Below are positions 54,299 through 64,000 of a stretch of 64,000 nucleotides of DNA, in pieces. The position numbers were made by a program, and so were the translations under genes. Under the pieces are notes generated by a model. The model was given only the letters and a program-made list of their open reading frames with translations, was not told the DNA's origin and made no database searches. Source of the DNA: Hortaea werneckii (taxonomy: Eukaryota; Ascomycota; Dothideomycetes; Mycosphaerellales; Teratosphaeriaceae); the NCBI GenBank assembly GCA_037044905.1, contig JBAOKB010000173.1, forward strand, positions 62,001-126,000. The letters are read 5' to 3'. The first letter of the stretch is position 1. The number at the start of each line of letters is the position of its first letter.

Positions 54299-57200
54299 GT
54301 TTCAATAATGGTTGGCACCCTAAATTCTTCGCATACCCTTTTGAAGGAGCTTTCTCTTCTTAGCCTCTGTCTAAACGTGGAATGGTGAAACGGTTTGACA
54401 TAAGTCGGGGAAAGAATGCTTTATTCATACTTGTCAACCTTCAAGGACCATTACTACCTGAATACGTACTACGCAAGAAGGCAGCGTGTAGATGCAACCG
54501 TAATCTATTTACTGCTTTCCATTTTCGCGTGGATGCATTGTATAACGGCATCATTCAGCTCACCTTGGTTGCTTCTCAGCGACTCATCAGTTTGAACTAG
54601 TAGGTCCGAGCCATGTAGAGGCCTCATCCGATGTGTCGGTGTTCCCACCTTGCTTCTTGTAAATGATTCCTTGTGTTGATCCGCCTTCATTATTCAAACG
54701 GCGTCTACTGCCCACAAACGATTAGGCAGCCGCTCACTAACGTAGGCCATCGTTCTGCCCCTCTTTTTCCCGCATCACATTTCCATTCATTGAAACGCGG
54801 TCTGTCCTATTTTTTCGTCGCTGCCGTTTGAGCTGCGCTAACCGCTGAAAAGATGGAGCGCAATGGACTTCCGACGAGCATGTTGAAATGCGGCGGTTCG
54901 GTGAAATTCGATTCGACATCCAAAGTTCGTCCATTTCGCCTAATAGCTTGTTTTTGCAACGATCAGAACTCTTTGCTACCCGAAGCCGCCGCTGAACGCC
55001 AATAGATGAAATGACATGATGATCATCAGCCCCTGCTGAGCTCGGATGCCGAGAAAAGGAACAAAGCTGGGTTGAGGGGAAGAAAGCCAGGATGAAGAAG
55101 TGTTCCAAACCGAGCACAGATGTCCTTGGCTGCCATCGGACCTGCGGCAGCCGGAAAGGAGCTGGAAGTGAGCTGGGATGAATAGGGGCTATCATTGGGT
55201 TGAAAAGCGCGAATCCCCCCCCGTGTTCAAGTCCTCACACAGGCTGCTTTTGGCGGTTGAGACACGACTTACTATGGAAAAATCAGTTAAGTTCTCTCGA
55301 AGTATGTACATCTGGACCAATATACTGACAAAAATGGGCTAGGCCGCGCAAACAGATAACTCCCCCACAGATTACGGGCGAGGCGGATATGACACGACTG
55401 GTAAAACACGCTTTTACTTCCACTGTCGAACTGGAATGCTAAATTTTACCACAGGAGCTCCCAAACCCGAACCGTCAGATTCACGGAACGAGAAAGACGG
55501 AAAATGCAGATCGATTCGATATATCTCGACAGCTTAAAGCGCAGCCGGTATCCACGCTTATCACTTAAGAAACAGAAGAGTCATCAATGTCTTGAACAAG
55601 TGAGCCAATTGGTCATGGCCAAGTCGGGCAATAGGGGTGAATGTGAGTGTTGAAGAGAACTTTGTTTAGGATGGCTGAACAGGCAGACGGGGCGCCTAAA
55701 ACGCCTTTCCCTGATTCGAAGGCTGAGATACGACTTTTGTGCGGGATGGAAAGAATTGAAAGGCAAATTCATTTTCCTGTTCAAAGAGGGTGTCTCCTGC
55801 TGGGTAGCATGAGGTGGAAGTTGCAATTTAAGAGGTTCGCCCAGAAGAGACGCAGCTCAAGCTATCCCTTGGAGCTTTGAATTCATGTAATGTCACGGAA
55901 GACAATCCGTGGTTATTAACATTTACCGTACCTTTTGTCTTCCTTCCAGGTCAACATGTACAGAAGGGAAAAATTTCTAAGGGTCTTCGTAGGATCTTCG
56001 TTCTGATCCCGGATTGTTGTCGAAGCCCTCCAAAACTGACTCAAACACGACCAAATTAAGGCGGCTAGTAAGGCCTAAGTCGTCAAGATACGGATCGCGG
56101 CCGGGCAGCCCTGATGGTGATGCCGGTGGAGACTTCGGTTTTCTTCAGGCTTGGTGTCCCTCGTCGCTGCTATCGGCTCGCCAGCAAGTCCAGCCTAAGG
56201 GACAATAAATTTCCTAATCAACGACACTCTCTGTTCTTGCTGGCTATTTACTTCGAGCATATTATGTGCGCGTACGTCGCGGCCTCGCCAGGACGTCCAA
56301 AATTGTCATGATATGTAAACAATAGTGAGGTGTAGTAGTAGCACCGGACGGCACAGTGTACTCAGCACCATCCATCCAGTGTCAGTGGTCCGTGAAGAAT
56401 TCTGGCGGGAAGGCAGGCCTGGGGCACAAAGCCGATCGGTGCCATGATGTTATGTGTATGTATTGTAGCTATGAGACGTCCCTCCTTTCTCCATGGGCTC
56501 GTGATCAGATATTGACGGTGGCCGAGCGCGGCTGGAGTCGATCTAGGGAGCGGCCGGGTGGCAGTCATACCACGGCGTGGCATACCACTCTCGCTATTCC
56601 TGCTCTTATACAAACGAGAAACTGTTCGGGTAGGATACCGTCCTGTCGATCTTTTGCAAATGGAGCGAAAGGACGAAACTGACTGAGGGCCAAACCGATT
56701 ACGAAGGGGACGCCTGGTCCAAGCGTTCTGCAGCTCGAAACCAGAGACCTGCTACAGCGATGTGGTGCCTCAGGCATCAATTCATGAAGACTTGTCATCT
56801 GTTCCTCTATGTACTGTAAATGGAATAAGACAATCTACTCTGCTTCTGTGTTTATGGTTGTTCGTTATTGGGCCACTCACAACACCTAAAGCTGGTCATT
56901 TCCCGATGGCCGGTCCGCGTTGCAGTCGCAGCATCAAGTGTGGGTCCTTGGCCTTTGTCTTACCAGCCAAAAGCTGCTGCGGTGGCCATTGTACAGCCTC
57001 TGCCATCTCTTCGGCGCCGGTGCGAAGCCGGCGCATACTGCGGTTGAACCCAAAGACAGCTACTTGAGTGATGAGACGTCCTAAGGGATGCCGCGCAGAT
57101 GCTGTTCGGAGATCCGCGTTCTAGCAACCCGAAGGCCCGAAAGGCTAGAACCGAATGGCGCTACTCTAAGCCCTCTCCCATAACCAATCCCGCGCCCGCC

Positions 57201-57579
57201 TAAGGCCTCGAGAGTTTGATGAACGGGTATTGCAGGGGTCCTACATCAAGCAAAAGGCTCACCAGTCGTGATCGGTGCCGCTCTCGGCGATCTTGCCGTC
57301 CTGGCTCATTTCGCGGTTCCGTCTAGGATTCCTTTCAATCTGCATTTATGGCCTGTCCGCTACCGCCCATTTCGCTTCGTGTCCTTCTTTCTCCGTCCAG
57401 ATGCATTTCTTGAACTCGCAGCGGCGCCACCACAAGCTTTGAGCCACACCGCATCCCTTTACAAGTCGTGCTTCTCTGCGAGTCTGTGGGTGGCAGGCCG
57501 GAGTGATGTTCTTCCAAGATTAACTTTTCGACCATCAACGACGACGACCATTACCACACTCGGTTCCAGTATATACCTC
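54299..57579. other. Long stretch without recognisable genes
   Basis: 3.3 kb. Short frames on both strands, none with domain signatures. The last several hundred bases are probably promoter and 5' leader of the CENP-B-like gene; an in-frame but ATG-less extension of that gene begins at 57268. Confidence 0.45.
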
Positions 57580-59233
57580 ATGCCAGCTCTTGGGATAATT
57601 TCTGCGCTCACATGCAACCCAGGACTCAAGCGCAAGGGTACGCCGGTCGACTGTAGCAATCAACCGGAGTCCAATGAGTTCAATGGCAGCATGCAACAAC
57701 AAGCGATGCAGCCACAACTTCACCCTCTGACAGCGCCACAATGGCCTTCAATGTTGAACAGCCGAGCGCATCCTGGACTCCAACTAATTACGCCGCAACC
57801 ACAGCAACCTATTCAACCCGTGTCTATTAAGCAGCTACGCACGCCCAAGTCAGCCAGATCAGCTCGATCCACACCAATCCCACGCATGTTTCTGACAGAC
57901 AACGACCGAAAACGAATGTGCCAGTACGCTGAAGATCATCCAAATGCGAAACAGACAGAAATTGGAGCCATCTTTGGCGTGGAAAGAAGGTGAGTAGACC
58001 GGTCTGTGTTCCGTATCACTTGACTGATCAGCTCTCAGCACGGTCTCGAAGGTTCTTCGACAGAAAGACAAGTATCTCATTCAAGAGGATGGCAGCGAAT
58101 CTCCAGTGAAGCGCGCAAAACGCCACTCTCCTGACATGGAAAGGGCACTTGCAGTGTGGGCTAAGAACCAGGTGAGTCTTAGTAGTCAACGCGAAGCTTA
58201 CAGTCTTCTGACGGCGATATCAGGAGCGGAAAAGTCTCCCTTTGACTGATGAGCTCATCCGTGACAAAGCCCGGGAGTTTTCCGCGGCGACGATGACAAC
58301 AACGACGAGTGCCGACAACCATCACGTATTGAGTCCTATCTGGCTCGAGAAGTTCAAATTGAAGCACAATCTCACGGGTGCACGATCGCGCAAGTCTTCT
58401 TTGGCCCCTGAAGACGCAGAGGGCATTTCTACATGCCAGACCTCTAGTCCTCCCTCTTCTCCGAGGGCATTAGGACCTACCTCTCCTCTTGACTTGGACA
58501 GCGCCCGGAGACAAGACTCTCCCAAGCACGAAAGCCCTGACAACCATTTAGAGTACACTGCCTCTCGTGGTCCGTTCCATTCCCAAAGTGCGACATCTCT
58601 GAACAGTGCTTTTACCATTGCTGCTCCTTCTTCCTTTTCCCCTGGGCCACTCAGCCCGACATCACCACTCTTCACCCCAGACTTCGGCACGGCGGCAGCC
58701 CCTTTCGTGGCTATGCCACCACAAACACCACGTCGAATGTTTCCAGCCACAGGTAATGGTAAATCACAACGCCCGCGAAGCCAAACAGTACCACAGCTCG
58801 ACCAGTCCATAATCGCGCCAGCCCCAACAGAAGCCGCGACACAAAAACACAGTTCGGAAGCACTCGACTCGCCGATGGAAGAAGGATCGGAGGCTACGAC
58901 GGGGATAGGAGATACGCTCCAACCAGGTGATATTCCTCAACACTACAACATCGCAGAGCACAAAGCTACCTTCGCAACGCCCGAAATGATGGGACGCCTC
59001 CTCTCCCCGCCCACGAGTTGACACCTGGGAGCGGTCGCCCCTTGACCTCTCCAGTACATGGGTCCTCAATACCAATGGCTACTACGCCCCAAGAAGCTCT
59101 CCGAGCATTAGAGATAGCACACAGGTTCTTCCAACAACAACAGAGCAGCTTTCTCGATTACGACGAGAGCCTGACTATGGGCAAGCTCATGGAGAGGCTG
59201 AGGCTTCACTGTCGGCACAATATTGGCGGCTAG
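57580..59233 (+). CDS. CENP-B/Psq-type HTH protein, frameshifted near the C-terminus
   Basis: Exons 57580-57989, 58039-58171 and 58224 onward. Ser/Gln/Pro-rich N-terminus; Psq-type HTH at FLTDNDRKRMCQYAEDHPNA, QTEIGAIFGVERRSTVSKVL; then a CENP-B-type second domain (SPDMERALAVWAKNQERKSL, LTDELIRDKAREFS, WLEKFKLKHNL). A long Ser/Pro-rich tail follows; there is no DDE transposase domain, so this is the domesticated, transcription-factor-like form. The frame stops at 59021 (446 residues), but one missing base in a cccgccc run near 59010 would restore a frame running to 59233. That frame contains the conserved C-terminal helix EALRALEIAHRFF, LTMGKLMERLRL. Either a real truncation or a sequence error. 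Confidence 0.75.
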
Positions 59234-60566
59234 ATCCTTCTTTTAACTGGAAATACGCATCTTGGGCATGACGTAAGTACTGTAGAGTCATTAAACTGTC
59301 ACCGCAGAGTCGGAGACTCTTTAAATCCATAAAATCAGGAGCAGAGGATCAGAGACAATTACGGGAGAGGAACCGCCATCCTACTCACGCGGCAAAGGTA
59401 ACGGAATTGGATGTAGTATGTATGGCAACGGGATTCGACTTTCGGTTTACGTCTGGCGCAAATTTGTCTTCGTCTCGTCTAGGTGGAGATCACGGGCTAC
59501 ATGCAAGCCATTGGTGTTTCTCGCGTGGTACGGCAGACCTTTCAAGCGGCACACAATGGAGTTGTCCGCTCAGACAACTTGCGTGAGATTATCACGTCGA
59601 GAGGCGACGATCGGTTGCTTGTTCACACCTGGATCAGCAAAACCCTACAACTATCTTCGACATCCCTTCTCTTTCTCCATTTGTCATCGTCCGCGAAACA
59701 GCATGCTCATACTACATCCGGCACAGCTTCCACGACTCTAGCACAGGGCACATTCAAAGTCTGATCTCAAAAGCTCCCTCGCTTGTCGACGGCACACGCA
59801 CTCCGAATTGAAAACTCAATCTATCGGCAAGCCCTTGCTTTGCCCCTCTCTGCACGGTGCAATGCACGAATGGATGCACTACTACTACTTCCTGCGTTCA
59901 TTCTCCGATGCGTCCAAACACGTCTATCTGCATTAGCCGATTGTAGCAACTCCCATCTATAAGACAAACAGAAAATCAAGTTGGGCTGATTGAATGCCTC
60001 AAACGGCCCCGTGGTATTCTTACGGTCTGTGCGACAAATTGGGCCCTTTTGCCTGTGTTACTTTGAAACACGAGGAACCTTTCAACAAGACTGGAGCCTG
60101 ATTAGCCGGGCCGCACTCCATGCAGTTGTTTTGATAACAGTTTTGGAACTTACAACAGATTAACTACCTATACTTCGGGATAGCAGCACTACCGCCTTTC
60201 CCAACAAGGCTTCGCGAGACAGCGGACCAAGTGGTATAGGAGCAGTAAGAACACGAATGCATTATACCACAATCATATCGCCCTCATCATCTCCGAAGTT
60301 CCAAGTGCTGACTGATGCCGTTGTCAGAAGTTCTTACTGAAGTGACAATATGTCGACAAAGCAACCGCCGAACAATCAATTGTGTGACCTCCCGAAAAAT
60401 CGCCTCCCATGTCGAAAAGAACGAAAGACCTCCTTTGATACTAAAGGCCAAAAAAACAAAAAAATGCCGCGATGCTGATGTTCGAGACTGTCAAGATGCC
60501 GGGAACCAGCGCTTGCTCGAAGGCAGAGCATTATCGTATCATCGGACTTGCTCTTGGCCCTCGAGC
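59234..60566. other. No supported gene
   Basis: Short frames at 59418-59764 overlap each other without domain signatures. Confidence 0.45.
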
Positions 60567-61353
60567 TCACCAAGGACCGCTAGCACGCGGTCGGCGCAAG
60601 CTTTCCAAATACCGGTTACTGTTGCGCCTCAGTGCCTCAAAACGACGCTCGTAGCGACACACGAACCATTCTGGATGTCCATGGACGAGACACTCTCTGC
60701 CCTGGCCCTTCTCGCATTCAGGGGTAGATAATCGGCCAGCGGTATCTTGGTCGACAATCCAAGCGCCGAGCATGGGATTCTCAGTGATTTGGGCCTGCTG
60801 GACGATCTGTTGCATGTTCTCCTGCCACAGATTCAGAGCTTGGTGCTTTAGCGCCTCCTGGTAATTTTGTTGCAAGAAATGGGCGAGAAGCACATTAGAG
60901 CTCTCAGAAATGAACTCTTTCGTCCATTTGAGACCTGACCGAACGGCGTTACCCGGACACTGCTGGGGACCGTCTTTAATTCCTACGTAGAATTGCAGTA
61001 AATCTTGTTGCCATTGATAAACACATGTCTCCCTGTGGCGGCTGTCTCGTGCCTTGGCTGCTTTGATGAGCTTCTGCTCTTCTGAATTTGTGCCATGTGG
61101 AAATGGGTTGGCTAAGCCGTCCAGCTGGCTGCTCGGGTCGGCTGTAGCAAGGTCTGCACTCATAGCTATCGCGGAAGCAGCAGGAGAAGGCATTAATGGA
61201 GCGTTAAAGTTAATGTTGGGAAGCGTTTCACGGATTCCGGGCAATGTTTGGCTGGGAAATTGTGTCAGAGACTATATACAGCCATAGTGTATCCTGCACT
61301 AGAGCTTACCGGCGGGCATGGCTCTTCGAAGTTGATCCATTGGTGTCATTCAT
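60567..61353 (-). CDS. Unknown protein, 242 residues
   Basis: Exons 61353-61310 and 61251-60567; donor GTAAGC, acceptor TTTCCCAG, in frame. Starts MNDTNGSTSKSHARR. The body is helical and charged: EEQKLIKAAKARDSRHRETC, WQQDLLQFYVGIKD, WTKEFISESSNVLLAHFLQQ, then QALNLWQENMQQIVQQAQ. The C-terminal third (ECEKGQGRECLVHGHPEWFV onward) has a possible Cys/His metal site. No family recognised; the arrangement of helices and the frame make it a real gene. The large plus-strand frame across it is a shadow. Confidence 0.6.
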
Positions 61354-61949
61354 GACCGTGCTTTTCGAACGTGTGGATGCTTGAACGTAGCTGAGACTGA
61401 CGTCTTTTGCGCCTGTCGCTAATCTGGATATAATTGAGGGCACCGTTCTAATATTGAATTCAAGGGAAAGAATACCTCCGCCGCAAAGCAAAAACGATAG
61501 AAATGACGATAGGGAGGAAAGGGAATGTCATTGGGGAAACCGGCCTCATGTATATTCCTTCTGCATTCAAGTAAATTGGCTTCATTAGGGATAACATATG
61601 GAGATGGACAGACGAAACGTGACGCTCTGTCACGGATGCATGCTCCGCTCGAGTTGTCGATCACAATGTCGCAAGGGCTCGTGCCCAACGCCTGCCGCAT
61701 CGAGAAACGTTCGCAAGACAGCAACCGGTTCAGAGATCCAAGAGGCTGAAGTAGACGAAGTGAGCAATTAGACAGATTGGATCGCTTAAAGGCGATTGCG
61801 GTCTCCCTGTGAATGCCTTGCATACGGTCCATGTCACCCGCCGTGGCTTCGCGGGCCACACCAATATTTTGGATGCGTTAGTAACTATGTGACTTCCAGA
61901 CCGATGTGTATGATCGCACGGATTGCAAGGATTGGTCCGTCATTCAGGA
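61354..61949. other. Upstream region, no gene
   Basis: A plus-strand frame near 61595 is Cys-rich (LCHGCMLRSSCRSQC) but does not fit a Zn2Cys6 spacing; not called. Confidence 0.4.
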
Positions 61950-62290
61950 GAGATTACGACGCATGCACGTCGGATGGAAGAAAAGCTAACCGAAGGATGC
62001 TCGACAGTTGCGACGGGCGGGAGGCAAGCAGAGTAAAACTTCACGGCTCGCTTACAGAAAAGATGTTCTTGACAAGGAGGTGCAGCAGGACTCCGGACAG
62101 GGAGGCAGTCGTTGTTTCCCCGTTCGGATCTTCAGGGCCTGAATTGTAAGGGCATCCGTGCCTCGGCATGCAAAGCAGCTGCCGATCTAACCACCGGGGG
62201 CCGCGGGCCACTGGGCTTTCTGCTGTCGTGGGAAGCAGACGACCACCTTGGCGGGCACAGGAGAGAAGGAGCTGGCGCTGAGGTTGCAAC
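61950..62290 (-). repeat. Dispersed repeat C, copy 2
   Basis: Reverse-complement partner of 17268-17640. No coding function supported. Confidence 0.65.
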
Positions 62291-62780
62291 TAGAAGCACA
62301 GGGTCCCAAGAGCTTTTGGCGCCCTTGGCACGTACTGATGGTCGTCTATCGGGGTCTTGGCATGGTCGACCGACCTGTCCCTATCCGTCAAGAGGTGGAC
62401 AATGTCCCGGCCCGTAGCGCTTGGGCTTTCTTTGTCGTCTTCCATCGTTCAAGGTCTGTACCAACCTTGCCTTCCTGTGTGCTATCTGCGCAACCCGCGT
62501 TTTGCCCGAGATAATATGCGCCGACAATGATTTTTTGCGCAAACCCTTTTCTATGCATGCCGCCGGGGCAAGAGTGCTGCCTGTGGCCAGGGGGTTCCCA
62601 ACACGCCGCATACCCCGTGGAGTGGTATCTAATCATGGACAAGCGCAATTAGCAGAGTCTCTAGCGGGCAAGTATGGGACGTGGCACAGAAATGCACAGA
62701 TGCTGAGTTTTGTTGGTAGACAGCGTCCGTGCTTGCGACAATGTAAATCCAGTTGAGCCTGGAATAGATGAACCATTTCG
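62291..62780. other. No gene seen
   Basis: Unique sequence between repeat C and the second WOPR-like unit; short frames only. Confidence 0.4.
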
Positions 62781-62869
62781 AACGTCGAGGATTACCGCAT
62801 ATAGCTGCTCCATTGGATACTTCATCGTCTCCCGAAAGACTCCATGACCAATTGATGACCCCAAAGGAC

Positions 62870-63830
62870 TTCCAGACGCTCCTCGCCTCTAGAGACGTGG
62901 TCTCAACTCCCGCTAGAATCCTTCACGTCCTGACATCGTACCTAGCGCTCCTTCACTTTTACAAGACACGGAAATCTTGCTGCCTAGTCTCTTCATCAAG
63001 CGAAAAATGATGGGTGGAAGAAGCAGAAGTCGTTGCAGTCATCATTATTTCTCCATTAAACCATCTATCAGCTCAAGCTTTCCTAAATTGTTCCACGGCT
63101 ATCTTTCCCTTTTACTACAACAAGGACAATAATATTTCTTCTTTCTAGCTTCCACGAGTTCAAAAATATGAAGAGATCTAAAGAGATCAACGATCTTGAA
63201 CCATCGTACAGGGGCCGTTCGAATTCGCGTCAAGATGTGTTGATACTAGCTAAAGCCTGTCAACACGGAATGCTTACACAGCCCATTGAGCTAAGCTCGA
63301 TAAGATGGAACAGAGTAGTCGCCAAAAACGGCAGCGTCTTTATTCTGCAGAAGATAGGAGACCTAAACTCCTGGCGTGACGACCGAAAATGGCATTGCAT
63401 CCTGAATAAGGAAAGGAAGTTAACCATCTACGAAGAGTATCAGGCTCCTATAACGGCAGAGATAGAACACCTGGAGCCCGGGGGCAAGAGCGTATCGCCA
63501 CTTGCTAATAGACCGCTCTTAAAACTAAGCACGGAAGTCGTCCTTAGCCCAAAGCACCACTTTGTCGTCTTCTGGTACATGGACACGGTTGAGAAAGCGT
63601 CGAGCATGCCTATGACACCAAGCGAGGATCCCCTGTTCCAACATCTAGTTTGCAAGGAATCGTTCGCGCAGGCGCGTGTGGGTAGCACAAATGGTAAAGC
63701 ACAGATCAACCGCAGAATACTATGTTATATAATGCGCAACTCACATTGGCTTCGGAACACTGCGATATATCATATTACCACGCCGATGTTATACGCCGCG
63801 CCACATGCCCGCGGTACAGAGCATTCTTAG
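62870..63830 (+). pseudogene. WOPR (Gti1/Pac2)-like protein, copy 2
   Basis: Main frame 63168-63830 (220 residues) starts MKRSKEIND then LEPSYRGRSNSRQDVLIL, AKNGSVFILQ and WRDDRKWHCILN, matching copy 1 at 37542-36823. Relative to copy 1 it lacks 20 residues after SPLA (a 60-base in-frame deletion). The upstream part homologous to copy 1 (VVSTPARILHVL) is recognisable but broken by stops and frameshifts, which only matters if that part is coding. The tail to 64000 matches the inverse of 36685-36822, so the repeated unit runs off the window. Might be expressed from 63168; called pseudogene conservatively. Confidence 0.5.
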
Positions 63831-64000
63831 CCATTCCCTCCGAAAACATAGATTGGCGATGTTTGTATGCGTCGGCTAGAATGCTAATCGATCTTATCTC
63901 GCCACTGCCATTGTGCCGCCGTGCTACAACAAGTTGGGCGACAAAACAAGCAGTGTAATGCGCTTTAAAGAAGCCGTGTTGGCTAACTCAAAGCAGCCGA

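Noticed and set aside
60315..60731. 138-codon plus-strand frame
   Set aside because: Lies antisense to the 242-residue gene, which has a better splice-supported frame.
61580..61745. Cys-rich plus frame as a Zn2Cys6 transcription factor
   Set aside because: Cysteine spacing does not match CxxCxxxxxxC, and no further domain is present.
1..64000. CRISPR arrays, rRNA, telomeric TTAGGG arrays
   Set aside because: Looked for and not seen.

Overview
The window looks like nuclear DNA of a filamentous ascomycete, probably a Dothideomycete. Genes are split by many 45-70 base GT..AG introns with CTAAC- or CTGAC-type branch sites. Several families typical of that group are present: F-box proteins with a conserved CxSQPP-like loop, SAT4/Pth11-type rhodopsin-domain membrane proteins, a WOPR (Gti1/Pac2) family, and a SOK1/Tcp11 protein. 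There are no bacterial signatures, no rRNA or tRNA, and no CRISPR array. Exon structures were worked out by hand from reading frames and splice signals and have not been checked against transcripts. Left part (1-21.7 kb): mostly ordinary genes mixed with wrecks. In order these are an ankyrin protein between two stretches of a 9-base minisatellite, an acidic protein with a faint CheD-like Cys/His pattern, a dynamin pseudogene, a complete 8-exon dipeptidyl peptidase III whose first zinc-ligand His is Arg, an F-box protein, a kinase-like fragment fused tail-to-tail with a CIA1 (iron-sulfur assembly WD40) fragment, SOK1/Tcp11, a sirtuin, a CPHC Cys-rich protein, and an F-box/LRR-like protein followed by a long (GA)n tract. 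Middle part (about 19.7-40.7 kb): gene-poor and dominated by an old same-orientation segmental duplication. Block A (R2 19.7, R1 22.2, alpha 23.3, beta 25.2, hairpin 26.7, gamma 26.8 kb) and block B (R1 31.4, alpha 32.9, beta 34.1, R2 35.2, hairpin 38.9, gamma 39.0 kb) carry the same three genes: alpha (Cys-rich, unknown), beta (SAT4-like membrane protein) and gamma (583-residue unknown). R2 lies at opposite ends of the two blocks. The A genes have open frames, although no first exon was found for beta-A. The B genes carry frameshifts and nonsense codons of transition type. Block B also holds a deleted Tc1/mariner element and a WOPR-like gene whose second copy lies inverted at the right edge of the window. 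Right part (41-62 kb): a zinc-finger/JmjC-like protein, an intact SAT4-type membrane protein divergent from an intact 10-exon APC-family permease, a type-B carboxylesterase split into two oppositely oriented halves, a small helical protein, a secreted thaumatin/Bys1-like protein, another F-box protein, a CENP-B/Psq-type DNA-binding protein with a late frameshift, and an unknown 242-residue protein. Two dispersed repeats link the 17-kb and 52/62-kb regions. Together the block duplication, transposon relics, inversion and deletion scars and pseudogenes point to an accessory or subtelomere-like compartment containing islands of core genes (DPP III, SOK1, permease, sirtuin).
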